This document shows, in pieces, positions 10,345 to 21,730 of a DNA stretch of 64,000 nt (positions are counted from its first letter, which is position 1; the number at the start of each line of letters is the position of its first letter). Both the position numbers and the translations under genes were made by a program. The stretch is from NCBI GenBank assembly GCA_028023455.1, contig JAQFVV010006221.1:7361011-7425010 (forward strand), given 5' to 3'. The notes below the pieces were generated by a model. That model did no database searches. It was not told where the DNA came from and worked only from the letters and a program-made list of their open reading frames with translations. The DNA comes from Epiperipatus broadwayi. Taxonomy: Eukaryota; Onychophora; Udeonychophora; Euonychophora; Peripatidae.

Positions 10345-12615
10345 GAACATTATTTAAATAAGTTACAACTTTATCAAAATTAGATCTAATACTTTGTATA
10401 TTCAAATGAAAAATATTAAAAGCAGAGTTTGTTCCTGAGAAAAGACTATTTTAGACTCCATTTCAGAAAATAAATGTCAGAAAGTTATTAAATCCATTTC
10501 AGATGTTTGTAAACCAAACCAATATGTACAAAAATCAAGCCATTACTTCTCACATTCTTTGCTTCGTGAACCATAAAAGATGTCCAATTTGTGTAGTAAT
10601 ACATTGATTTATATCAATAAGTAGATTTTCTTTTCATTAAAAATAATTTGGCTAAATTAATTTATTGGAGTAACTACAAAATAATACCTGATTTGTTTTT
10701 TAGATGAAAAATGTTTGTAATATTGTTAGTGGAAAAATTTTTAATATCAAATCTTTACACTATTTTTGTAATAATTGTCAGTAAAACATTTTTCATGTTG
10801 AAAATTTCTTTGTATTTCAATTTTATAATCCAATTGAAAACATTTCATAGCTTTATTATTATCATCATCATAATGATAATGATGGAAGAAAAATCTTTAA
10901 CAATTTTTAGGTTTGATGCTTGTCTTCTTGAGAATATGAGCTAATTTAAATATTTTGATAGCGCCGTAAATAGATCTTGATGCAACATAGCTTTTATTAT
11001 GTTTTTGCTGCATTTAACAAGCTAAATTATAATTTATATTATAATTATATAGTATCTGCAACTAAACTATATATGGAACTATTATTTTATCTAATTTGTG
11101 ATATGAAAGTAACATCTGGACTCTCTATTGATTTAACATAAAGACAATAAAAGAATTTTATTTAAAGATGCTTCATAAAATTTCAGAAATACAATAGTGA
11201 AATCATATGATGATTCAACATGCTCTTCGGTTTAATGAATGTAAAAGTATAGTCTATTATAGTAAAACCACATCTTCATTGGATTGGATATGTGAAGAGA
11301 ATGAATAGTAATACACTTTCAAAATATATATTTATTTGGTATACTTGAGCATAGTTTTTGTAAGCTAGATAAATCTTGGTTAAACAGTTTGTCTCAAAAA
11401 TAACAAGTTGCTACATTAATTGATTTCATTGAGAAGATATTGCTGAGAAGTGCATAAAATAGAGAGCTACAATTACACAAAGTATTAAAGTTTTTCAGAA
11501 AGAGAAATTTGTTACAGAAGTCAAAAAGAGAGAATTGCACAGTATAAAATAAATAGATGAATAAAACAGTATGTGCACATGCATATGGATATATTGTTAT
11601 TTATGGATTGGTTTATATAGTCATCACAAAAACCATCTCTAGGATATTATTTTTCTTGTCTTTTTATTTTGGAAAAGGGAAAGCGGAATTGGGGTGGTGA
11701 TGATGAGTAGAGACAGGCTACACTGCTATTTTCAATTAAAGTTCCAAGATTAATTTAAATCTTATCAGTTTCTATTAAATTTGTACTTAATATATATATA
11801 TTGTATAATGATGGATCACTACTGAAAAGGTAGAACAGTTGATGTTAAATAGTGTAAATAACATTAGATAACGAATGCATCAGGCTATCAAACAATAGAA
11901 ATCTTTTGAAGATTGGAATTTTTATCCAAATATTTTTATCAGTTTGTCCTTATCATTCCTGATTTAATAATTATGATCATACATTATTATGCTGTGGATT
12001 AAAGTCATTCTTTAATAGCATTCGAATGGCAACATTCTTTGAACAACTTTATGTTTTGCATTCAGTATTGATGAATATAAGGTTAATCATAATTACCAGA
12101 TTGTATTCACTGGGATTGATATCTAAATGATTGAATCTTTAAGTGTTATAAATGTAAAATGTGTTTGGCTAATACAATATTCTTGTTTAAAACTATATTA
12201 AAATGGTAGGCAGAAATAAAAGTTAAAATCCACTTACATTATTGTCACACTACTCATTAGTTTTAAGGAAACAAATGAAAAATTATTTTTAATAACTTAT
12301 CAACTCAGTTGGCATTATGCATTTATTTTAATTAAATAAATATATTGTAAGAATAGGTATTTAGAATGTTATGTATTTTAATAAGTGAGAGAAGATGGTG
12401 AATTTATCATGAGAGATCAAACAAATGTATACAATAGGACTTTTTTTTAGATGAGATGGATGGGGGGAAAGAAAAGGATGTAAAAGTTTTTTTTTTTTTT
12501 TTTAGCAGAATGCATAATAGAATAGATATTGTTATAGAGTTAAAAGCAAAGGTGAATTTTATAAGAAGCATTCTTATTATTAGTCTGAAAATATTTTTAA
12601 GAAATCTAGTAATTA
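10345..12615. other. Unannotated A+T-rich stretch
   Basis: Short ORFs, poly(T) near 12486-12503 and ATCATCATC-like runs near 10860. No conserved domain or splice-framed exon was recognised. Confidence 0.5.
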
Positions 12616-12619
12616 TTCT

Positions 12620-12681
12620 GTCAAGCGTTGGTGGCCTTTAGCTGCCTTCCAAGCAGCTGGCCCGGGTTGACAAAAAAAATA
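12620..12681 (+). repeat. tRNA-derived SINE, internally deleted copy
   Basis: TCAAGCGTTGGTGG, GCTGCCTTCCAAGCAGC and CCCGGGTTGACA followed by A8 match the SINE head and tail. Most of the B-box half is missing. Confidence 0.65.
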
Positions 12682-12769
12682 TATGTAGTAATTATTCAGC
12701 TATGATTAAGACGAAAACCCATAAGAAAGTGCAAAATAAGTAATAACGAATATGAAAGTTGTTATATAA

Positions 12770-12880
12770 GTCAAGCGTTGTTAGCCGAGAGGTCATCGCA
12801 ACTGCCTTGCAAGCAAGTAGTTGGTTGCAGACGGGTGTGGGTTCGCGTCCCGGCCGATGCTATGACATATGAAAAAAAAA
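12770..12880 (+). mobile_element. tRNA-derived SINE, full-length copy with a 13-bp target duplication
   Basis: The 111-bp copy reads GTCAA, then a complete tRNA-like head: acceptor GCGTTGT/CCGATGC, A box AGCCGAGAGGTC, anticodon-like arm with loop CTTGCAA, B box GGTTCGCGTCC. A short tail TATGACATATG and A10 follow. AGTTGTTATATAA flanks it exactly (12757-12769, 12881-12893). There is no tRNA-unrelated body beyond about 12 bp, so it is a minimal SINE. Transcription would be by pol III from the internal A and B boxes, and mobilisation by a poly(A)-recognising LINE in trans. Confidence 0.88.
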
Positions 12881-12893
12881 AGTTGTTATATAA

Positions 12894-13615
12894 TAACAAT
12901 ACAAGATCATATTTTTATTGTAATGATAATTCAAGGAAGGGAAGATAAAATTGTAGGAGATTATATATTTGAGATAAAAATGAGGGATGAAAGTTTAATA
13001 TATTTTATTTACAAACTAAATGAATATTTATTTTAAATATCACTAAGTTTGTACAGACTTAATACAATACGATGTATGTGAAAAATTTAACTGAACAGTT
13101 TACATTTTAATGTTTTAAGTTTTTAAAATAAATTTAATATGTATCGGTTTAATAATTTTTAAATAAATATTATATTAAAATGCTAGAAAAAGTTGTATAT
13201 TTACTTAAAATTTCATCTTACATCGTGGAATATTTTTAAAACATAATTTTTAATCTTTATCGTTATATTAATATTAAAATTTCAAAGAAGACTTCTGTAT
13301 CTGTACAGACACATCTAACAAAAATATGTAATAGTTGAGGAGATAGCAGGAGCATACTTTTGTTATAGATATGCATTGTATGTATAATATCAAAAGTTAT
13401 ATAGTATTTTTGTGATATAAGGTATTTTAAAAGACATATCTTTACATTGGCAGTTTTTTCTGGTAATTTAAGTTTATTGTATTCAAAACTGTTCAGAAGA
13501 AATAATAAATATTAATAATAAATAATAAAATTATTATTTAAAGCATAGTTCTTTTTTTTGATATCAATTTCTAATATCATATGGTAACATTTCTCCAGAA
13601 TGTTTTATTATTAGA
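12894..13615. other. Unannotated A+T-rich stretch
   Basis: No gene signature or repeat family was recognised. Confidence 0.5.
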
Positions 13616-13624
13616 ACAGTAATG

Positions 13625-13760
13625 TGATGTGATGTATTATGGCTTCTCCTTAAACGAAGTCAAGAATATCTCAGCAATTATGTGATGTGATGTGATGTGA
13701 TGTATTTGGCTTTTCCTTAAACGAAGTCAAGAATATCTCAGCAATTATGCCCAGATAAAC
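13625..13760 (-). repeat. Tandemly duplicated LINE 3' UTR tip with pentamer tail
   Basis: Two direct copies of a unit of about 65 bp (both containing CCTTAAACGAAGTCAAGAAT and CTCAGCAATTATG) lie at about 13638-13685 and 13705-13750. Each is preceded on the plus strand by a (TGATG)n run, two repeats long at the outside and four in the middle. On the element strand this is UTR-tail-UTR-tail. Confidence 0.8.
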
Positions 13761-13791
13761 CTGTTAGCCCCTTTATTTTCTATTCCCCACT

Positions 13792-16700
13792 CTAAGTCTT
13801 CCCATATTCTGCCCCATCCCATTTCCATAACATAATCTTTGTCAACTCTATGGCCTTTATATCTAAATCCCCCTTATCTTTTCGTAAACCCAGCATAAAA
13901 ACCAATAACTCATTTTCTGTATAGTCACTTTGTTCATACCTATTCTCCCATAACTTCATTATCTGTACCCTTTCTGCTTTCAAGCATTTACATTCAATCA
14001 ACAGATGCCTAATATTTTCTATACCTTTCTTACACAATTTGCACACTAAATCACCCATAGTTTTCCATTTACATGTATATTCTCTTGTTGCTAAAGATCC
14101 CATTCAAGCCTTAAACAATAAACTACTTTCCTTACTATTATCATAAATTAACTCACATCCAATATTCCATTTACTTCTATATATATTTAAACTCTTCTTA
14201 CCCTCCATACTAGTTCTCCATCTCTCCAACTCCCTGTTTTTTATTAATGCTTCTATTCTTTTATCCCATTCCTTACCACTATAACACTCAACAATCCTCC
14301 TAACACAATCATCCCACATTTTATACAAGTATACTGATATAAATTCTTTATCCAAATCTTTTGCATACCGCATTACTTTTCTCACCCATCTTGTTACCTG
14401 CCCTTTACTCATAACCCAATTAAACACTATTTTGGCTATTCTTTTACTATCCATAAACTGCAATCTACCAAACATTTTCATTTTACTTTTTGCATTTCTC
14501 ATATAAAAACTTGATCATCCCATTTCTTCTTGAATTGCCTCTGTTGCTGTCCACATCTCTGCATCTAATGCATGTCTTCCTACTTCCCTTTATACTTTCT
14601 CTAAATAATCTAAAACCCTTTTACTAACACATAATGCATCATTACCATATGTTAACCCTGCTATTGCAACTCCCTTCCATACAATTCTAGCTACATCATA
14701 TTTATTATATGAAAATACTGTTAGTTTCTTTACCAAACCCTTCCTTTTCTTTGCTTCATTTACCAATTTTTTTCTCCCATTCATCCAAGCAATTTTCCTG
14801 ATTACATAAGATGATTTCCAAATACCTATATCTATCCACCACACTTAACTTTATACCCCCCTATAAAAATTCTACATCTTCTCTTTCCCCAGTATTAACC
14901 ATCATTATATTTGATTTTTCTTCACTAAATTTAATCCCCATCTCTTTACCCACCCTTGCACATGTCCTCAAGATAATTTCCATATCTTCTGTTATTTCTG
15001 CACACAAAAAGATATCATCTGCAAAAAAAGAGACCAGACAAAGTATATACTCCCTTGCCACCTATTAACGGTATCTCTAACCCTCTTCCTAGTCTTTCTA
15101 TTGCTTTCTCCATTTCACTCAAAAACAACAAAAACAAAATAGGTGACATAGGGCATCCTTGCCTTAATCCCACCCCATTTTTAACTTTAACTGATTTTAT
15201 ATACCCTAATTGGTAAGTATAATAATTATTTTCATATAATTTCTTAATAATATTTACTAAAGCTTCATCCATTCCCAAATTTGCTAACCTTACCCATAAT
15301 CTATTTCTATTTACTCTATCATATGCTTTCTCTATATCTATAAAACTCATATATAATGATCTACCTGAATTCCTACTCATATCCGTAAGTTGTGTAACTA
15401 TGAACAAACTATCTCTTATAAGCCTATCTGACCTAAAACCTCCTTGCATTCCCCCCACTACATTATTTTCTTCCATCCATTTTACAACTCTTCCAGCTAC
15501 TGCTGTTGGTCTATAATTATTTAGCTTTCTATGATCCTTACCCTTTGCTTTAAATAATAATCTTAGTCTTGTATTACTCCAACTACCCGGAAAACTGATA
15601 ACTTTGCTTTTGCTCTATACCCTAAATTCATTACCATCTCTGCTGCCCATCCATCTAAACCTCTCGCCTTTCCACTTTTCAATCTCTTCCCTGCCTCATT
15701 CAGTTCATTTTTTGTGAACCTAATATTCCCATTACTAACTGCTTTCATGTTTTCTATCACTAAGTCCTTCACATCTAATATCTTTTCTACATCCATTACA
15801 TATCTATTTAAGATTCTCTCTACCTCTTCTCTAGAGCTACGCTCTATTCCCTCATCATCTATTAATACTATCTCTCTTTCCCTTACATTTCTCCTTTTAA
15901 TGTAATTTTTCAAAATTTTTTACTCCCATCTCTTCCACTTTTATTAATATCCTCCAACAATTTACTATTCAACTTCATCCTCTCTCTATAATTATCCATT
16001 TTAGCCAACTTATTTTTTTCTAAGTAATTTCCCCATTTAGGATTAATATTGTTTTCACTTTCTTTGTTCTTAATAGTACACTTATATTCTCTGCATGCTT
16101 CTTTCCTCTATTTTACACTTTTACTAACTCTCATTTTTTATTACTTTTATTCTTCTGCATATTCTCAACTAAAACCCTATTTGCCACTTTTTCTATTTCA
16201 CCACACCAGTCCTTATACTCACCCCCAACCAACTGTTCCATGGTTTCTTCAACTTTTATTTTATACTCTTCTAACTTATTCTTATCATTCACTCTCCATC
16301 CACATCTTTCACTATTGTTTCTACCTTTACTTCTATCCTCCATCACATTACTAACCATTTCTATTACAATAAAGTTATGCTCACTATTACATACTCTCTT
16401 CATTATCAAACACCTTAATTTTCCGTATTTTATTCATTCCCTCTTTCTCTACCAATACATAATCTATTGTGTGAAATACATTATTCCTAGACCATGTGTA
16501 TCGTCCCTCATACATATTTGATAAATTCCCAATGCTCAAATTTACTCTTGACAAAATTCCTTCAAAAACTGACCATTCTTATTATCTACATCATCAATTT
16601 CTTCAATATGTCCATTCATATCCCCTATAACCATTATTCTCTTCCCCTTTTCTTTAAAACTCTGTATATCCTTAACTAGGCATTCATATATACTACTGTT

Positions 16701-17171
16701 CCACTCCATTACAGTTTGACTATCTCCAGGGGATATATACACTACAGCCACCATCCATTCTTGTCTACCCAGCCTTATTTCAAAGCACAAATGCTCTTGA
16801 CATTTAACAATATTTAAATATTTTTTTGATATAACACCTATACCACCACCCCTTTTTTCTTTTCTATTTATACCCTGCCATACCACCTCTTCCAAAATAG
16901 GTTCTTCTTCTTCTCTTAGATGAGTTTCCACTACTGCTAATACCTCAAGCTCTTCATTTTCAATTGCTTTACTTAATTCCAGCCACTTTTCTGATCTCCT
17001 ACCACCTTGCATATTCAAAAACCCAATTTTAACAATTTCTTCTTTCCTAACTACTCTTTTATAAATTCTTTTGATTCTTTCTTCTCCATTATGTTTATAA
17101 CAAACTTTCTTACCATTAATCTTACAGAACCATTCCCTCTCCACATCTACACTTATATCTAAATCAACCAT
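13792..17171 (-). pseudogene. LINE ORF2: APE endonuclease, reverse transcriptase and zinc knuckle, with multiple frameshifts
   Basis: The start is at 17171 (MVDLDISV). Endonuclease motifs follow: IGFLNMQGG, VVETHLREEEE, VAVVYISPG and VIGDMNGHIEE (17171-16542), then a frame change to DHNFIVIEM-like sequence near 16390. RT motifs: GGFRSDR, FIDIEKAYDRV (block A), GLRQGCPMSPILF (about 15476-15100), then FFADDIFLCAE (the FADD catalytic block) in another frame near 15010. The thumb and tail occupy 14844-13792 and end with a C-x2-C-x7-H-x4-C knuckle (CKLCKKGIENIRHLLIEC). At least five frame changes plus stops interrupt it. In an intact element the protein nicks target DNA and reverse transcribes the element RNA there. 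Confidence 0.88.
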
Positions 17172-17245
17172 CTTTTGCTTATTTCTTATATCCCATCCAT
17201 TCTTCTTTTTTTTGATAATATTACAATTTAAAAGCCCACCCCCCT

Positions 17246-18221
17246 TTAAAAGTTTCCCGAATTATATTCTTTAAATATCAGATTCCCTAAAACTTCACTT
17301 CCTTGTTTTCCTAAGTGCAATCCATCTTTACTATATAACTCCCTCTTTCCAATAAACCAATCCCATACATCCACAAACACATCATTATTTCTCTCACACA
17401 TTTTTTTTAATCTCATTTATAGAACATGCCTATTTAACAAATGTCTCTTATAAAATCTTGGTAATACTCTAACTACCCCTACTCTTCATTTTATCTCCCT
17501 CAAATTCCTAATCAATTCTACATACTCATCCATTATTCTCTCTGATGGCTCTAACAAATTATTAGTCCTTATCATAACATATACATCTCTACTATCTTGC
17601 TTTCTTACTTTATCTATCATATCCCTAATTTTATCTCCAGGCAAACATACTCTTACTGCTTCTATTTTCCTTTGCAATTATATCCCCACATTCTCTTATT
17701 AGTCAATCTATCAATACTGTCTCATAGTCTACTTTCTCTACTCCATCTGTAAACTTCTACCATCTTCTGGACCTCCTTATCCATTTCTTCTTTATCATTT
17801 CTATTCAATATTTCCTTTATCTCCTCACACTTCTTCTCTAACAATTTTAATTTTACTTCTACATCCTTCACTTCTTCCTCTATCTTACTTATTCTCTGGC
17901 TAACTATCTCCATTGCATTACTACTTTCTCTACCCATATTTCCTGACACTCCACTAAAACCATACTCTGTCCTATCTTCCTTAACTACATTTTACTCCCT
18001 CTCCTCTTTCTCTCTAGACTACCTATACTTAGAAACCACTTTCTCGCCTCTTTAATCACATTTACACACTGACTACATAACCAGAAACCTGTTACATCCT
18101 TCCTATTCTTATTCAAACATTTCAAATGATACACCTCAGCAGACACTGTACACTCTACCAGTGCTTATCTAATTCCTTTCTGCTGATTGTATATACATTG
18201 TGCAATACAAATGCAATTCAT
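17246..18221 (-). pseudogene. LINE ORF1: PHD-like finger, coiled coil and SGNH/GDSL esterase, broken
   Basis: A PHD-like zinc finger comes first (CICIAQC, an in-frame stop, then VEC, YHLKC, WLCSQC; about 18221-18050). An acidic/basic coiled coil follows (17949-17722: ISKIEEEVKDVEVKLKLLEKK). Last is an SGNH-hydrolase half with PGDKIRDMIDKV, VYVMIRTNNL (the N-containing block), VFVDVWDWF and DGLHLGKQG, whose D-x-x-H carries the catalytic Asp and His. The PHD and esterase pairing is documented for ORF1 of CR1-like LINEs; its exact role in the ribonucleoprotein is not settled. Stops occur in the finger, after REIK near 17486 and near 17415. The start ATG at 18221 is inferred. Confidence 0.8.
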
Positions 18222-18225
18222 ATTC

Positions 18226-18770
18226 TTATTTTACAAGTCACCTATTCTATATTTGACTTTATAATACCTCTCCTATTCTTCAAACACCCTTATGTGGAAG
18301 AATAAAAAAACTTTTTTACTTTTTCCCAAACCTGATCAAACTATAATCACGTTTTCTAACATTAGGCCTTCCAAACATTGCCTTTTTCTCAAAATAAATG
18401 TCTATTTTAAAATTTAAAAAACCTTCAGTAACAAACTTAACTAAAATGAATTAAACTTACATACAACTTTTTTATAAATATCCTTATGCTAACACACATT
18501 CAACAAGAACAACTTTTTTTAAAAAACTTCTATACCTAAAATGACAAACAAAAACCTTTCAAACAGTTAAATACAAAAATTTTCAATCTTTCAAATAACT
18601 CACTCTCTTGATCACATTTTATACTTTCATACACAATAATTAGTCTTTATAGTGCTGCTCTCAAAAGATCAATCTCACACGTAATCAACAACAGCATAAA
18701 TTTTTTTTAAAAAATATCAAAACTTATCTTAGCTCTTTGTCTTATTTGTAATGCCATCTAAATGCAATTC
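18226..18770. other. Possible LINE 5' UTR, then A+T-rich spacer
   Basis: The part adjoining ORF1 may be the element's 5' leader, but no boundary is visible. Confidence 0.35.
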
Positions 18771-18774
18771 TTAG

Positions 18775-19045
18775 TAATCAATGAATGTAAGAAGTTTGTT
18801 CATAAAATTTCTGTCTAGTGTCTACTCATCCAACATCCCCAGATTAGTTTCTAGCTTGTGGCTTTCATCAATGAAGAACCTTGGATTAGAGAGCACTGCA
18901 TCTAGATCTCAGATTTAAGGCTCCTCGCTGATGAAAGTCACAAGCTAGAAACAAGTTTAGAAATATTGAATGAATAGGCACTAGATAAGGATTTTATGCA
19001 CAAACCTTCTTGAATCCATTGATTATCAAGACTTGCACTGTGTGA
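18775..19045. repeat. Foldback family A copy
   Basis: Inverted arms of about 115 bp each contain TAATCAATG, TCATAAAAT, TCTAGTG and TTTCTAGCTTGTG. The centre holds about 40 bp of unrelated sequence (near 18893-18920). Arms differ at roughly one position in eight by eye, so it is older than the 20.9-kb copy. Confidence 0.72.
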
Positions 19046-19371
19046 AACTATTGTATGAAGAGTTTGTTACTGTTCTAACAGCTTATATAAGCACAGAAAA
19101 TTGTTATGATATAACATTTTATCATTGCTTGTTTTTCATGTGCTCAAATGCAAATTCACTTCTGTGGTGATGAAGTTACTCAATTTCATTTCTGGTCATT
19201 CTTTTCTTTACTAACAATGTATTTAACATTTTTCTAGTAAATTATATCATACAATGACATAACCAAAATAAAACAATTTTAATCCAAATATTTGTATTTA
19301 AAATAAGAGTTCTCATCTATTCTGATCAAGTATAAATATTTTCACTTTTTTACTGTCCATGGTATAAACTC

Positions 19372-19615
19372 AAATGTCTTTGCTGGCACCAGAGTTTAAT
19401 AGCATCAGTATTTTCTGCTCATTTTGCTTCCTATTACATATCCAGCATATACTTTTTGAAAAATTCTGATCATCCACAAATGATAATTGTTTTGATGTCA
19501 GTATGTAATTTATCACAGCTATTCTATTTTGATAAACAGTCTTTAGAATTTGTTTTGATAAAAAATCAGTATTTATATCATGATATTCCAATATTTTATT
19601 CACAGCAGAAATTCT
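19372..19615 (-). CDS. Possible terminal exon with an ankyrin-like end
   Basis: A minus-strand frame runs from a candidate acceptor (T-rich tract then AAG, near 19616) to TGA at 19372. It encodes about 80 residues with the look of degenerate ankyrin repeats: AVNKILEYHDIN, VINYILTSKQLSFVDDQNFSK, then ILMLLNSGASKDI. That last segment resembles the helix 2 plus loop LLL.GA..di signature. An ATTAAA word lies about 90 bp downstream. The phase at the candidate acceptor does not match the donor of the large exon at 27701, so either an intermediate exon exists or this is a different gene or a chance ORF. No start codon is needed if it is an internal or terminal exon. Confidence 0.35.
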
Positions 19616-19679
19616 TAAAAAATGAAATTATTTTATTGATCCCCACTTTAAATTCAGCTTATTCTTTGAGTTGACTTAT

Positions 19680-20315
19680 TTACAAAGTTCTATGTAGACA
19701 GTCGGTAATAAATCTTATTTGTTGTTCAATGTAATTTTGAGTCTCTAATAAATCTTATTTGTTTCGTTTGTTTAAAATAAATTTTGTAATTGGCATTTAA
19801 CAGGCTTCTATCAACCAGATTTCATTCAAATTTTGTACATATGTTAGAAATCAATGGCAGTGCAATAATGAAATATTTCTGGTTATTTTTCTGATTTCTG
19901 TATTATAGAGGGGTTGATGGCGTGAATTTCAAATGTGGTGATATTGATTCAGTAAATTTTTAATGACATGCATGAGAGACTAGTATATTTTTTAAACACT
20001 TTTATTTTTTTTAAAACGGTTAACTAAAAAGTATTAAAGATCAATTAAAATGATAAAAACAAATCTTACTTTCAATTGGTTGTAAAAGTTGTTTATTTTA
20101 AAATGGTTGAAATTTTATTTTCTCTTGATTGTAAAATTTCATTTTAAAAACACTTTTTTCAGAAATAAAATAATATTGATTTTTAATGTGTCCAAATTTC
20201 CTGTGAAATGTTAGATACCATGAAATCATTTTTATTCTTCATTTCAAATAGAAATAATTACAAAAAAATATGTGAATACTAAATTAAAAAAATATATGCA
20301 AAAATATTTTATAAT
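19680..20315. other. Unannotated A+T-rich stretch
   Basis: No recognisable feature. Confidence 0.5.
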
Positions 20316-20319
20316 AAAT

Positions 20320-20533
20320 GCTTTTATTTGTTGCTCATTAAAGAACCAAAAAATAATTGTCTTCAATCACAATTGAGGTTTTTATATTTAACTTAAAATA
20401 AAAGTGTGGGTTGCCAGAAGTTAATTAATTTCTGGACATTCCATGATGTAATTTCAAGTTAAATATAAAAACCCTAATCGTGGTTGAAGAAAACAATTAT
20501 TTTTTTGGATTTTTAGGGCACAATAAATAAAAG
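20320..20533. repeat. Foldback element with about 75-bp arms
   Basis: GCTTTTATTTGTTG at the left is inverted at the right (CAATAAATAAAAGC). Further inside, AATAATTGTCTTCAA and TTTTTATATTTAACTT are also inverted. The loop of about 60 bp has no ORF. Confidence 0.7.
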
Positions 20534-20850
20534 CTTTTATGAAACATTATATATATATATATTGGGATCACATTGTTCATTCATTTCATTGCTAGAAGCT
20601 TTTGGAAATCAGTACTATTTTTAATGTTATAATAAAAAAGCAGTATATGAGCCAACTTTGTTTCATCATCCTGATTTTATATTATTTCTTCATTCTTTAC
20701 AGTATTTTTATTATGGTCAATCTTTCCATTTTCTTTTTTTTTTCTACATGATCTTTAAATTTTAATACTCTTTTTATCTTTAAAAAAACATTTTAATCAT
20801 ATAAACTATTCAGTCAGCTTAGACTGAAAATGCATATACCATAAATGAAA

Positions 20851-21127
20851 TTAAAACAGGCAAAACTCACTATACATATTGCCACACACAGCAAGCTAGA
20901 GTAATCAATGGATGCCAGAAGGCTTGTGCATAAAATCCCTATCTAGTGCCTACTCATTCAATATCTCCAGACTAGTTTCTGGCTTGTGGCCTTTGTCAGA
21001 AACTAGTCTGGGGATATTGGATGAGTAGGCACTAGATGGGGATTTTATACCCAAGCCTTCTGGCATCCATTGATTACTCTAGCTTGCGGTGTGTGGCAAT
21101 ATGTATAGTGAGTTTTGCCTGTTTTAA
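20851..21127. mobile_element. Foldback family A, best-preserved copy
   Basis: This is an almost perfect 277-bp palindrome. The arms start TTAAAACAGGCAAAACTCAC, run about 130 bp and meet around a loop of about 15 bp near 20989. Arm identity is very high, so it is young or recently gene-converted. A transcript would fold into one long hairpin. No ORF and no obvious target duplication. Confidence 0.85.
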
Positions 21128-21482
21128 CAACAGCTATACACAAGCATAAGAAGTGGTGGTCATGTGATAAATGAAATTATAAGGATGAAATATGTTTCAC
21201 TGAAACTTGGTGTCAACATCTCATAATTCTAGACATTTCAGAGTATATCTGGGTCCCTGACAGAACAAATTGGGACTACTACTTTTGGTTTTAATTTTAA
21301 TACAAACTTTTAATGCAGTATATACATATATTTATGCATATAAATATATATGCAACTGATATTCAGATGAGGATAGTAAAGAAAAAAATAACTTAGTTTG
21401 TAAATATGCCTGAATGTCACATGATCTCCTAGATTTCCTAAATAACTGATAAGTAACAATTACTTTCTGAGATATTATTTAT

Positions 21483-21730
21483 TATAAGCGATATAAATTT
21501 ATTTAAATGCACATTGATTACGTAAGTAATATTTACTAAGGCTGTAACCTCAAGAATGTGCGCATAAAAATGTGATAGTAGGGACCTCTACAGGTCTTAA
21601 CCACAAGCTTACATTTCTCCTCTTTTCTTCCTAAACATAAGCTTGTGGTTAAGACCTGTAGAGGTCCCTACTATCGCATTTTTACGGGCACATTCTTGAG
21701 GTTACAGCCTTAGTAAATATAAGCGATATA
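21483..21730. mobile_element. 192-bp hairpin element (TATTTACTAAGGC termini) with flanking 13-bp direct repeat
   Basis: Arms at 21529-21611 and 21638-21720 (83 bp each) differ at only about three positions; the loop is 26 bp. The outer tips ATATTTACTAAGGC match the small hairpin at 10.3 kb. TATAAGCGATATA occurs at 21483-21495 and 21718-21730: the right copy abuts the arm, the left copy is 33 bp away. If this is the target duplication, about 33 bp of non-palindromic sequence belongs to the element. Confidence 0.8.

Larger units (their letters stand above)
13620..18225 (-). mobile_element. CR1/L2-type LINE, nearly full length but inactivated
   Basis: Read on the minus strand, the element has ORF1 (18221-17246), ORF2 (about 17171-13792), a 3' UTR and a CATCACATCAC-type pentamer tail at 13625-13635. 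An ORF1 combining a PHD-like finger with an SGNH esterase is known from CR1-like elements and supports that group. The C-terminal zinc knuckle of ORF2 is shared with several LINE clades, so the exact clade is open. Many stops and frameshifts show it is dead. Its coding strand is purine-rich (minus strand G+A), unlike the surrounding sequence. No target duplication was identified. Confidence 0.85.

Noticed and set aside
14811-16679. Plus-strand ORFs opposite the CR1/L2-type LINE
   Set aside because: They are antisense shadows of the purine-rich ORF2, with low-complexity S/L/F composition.
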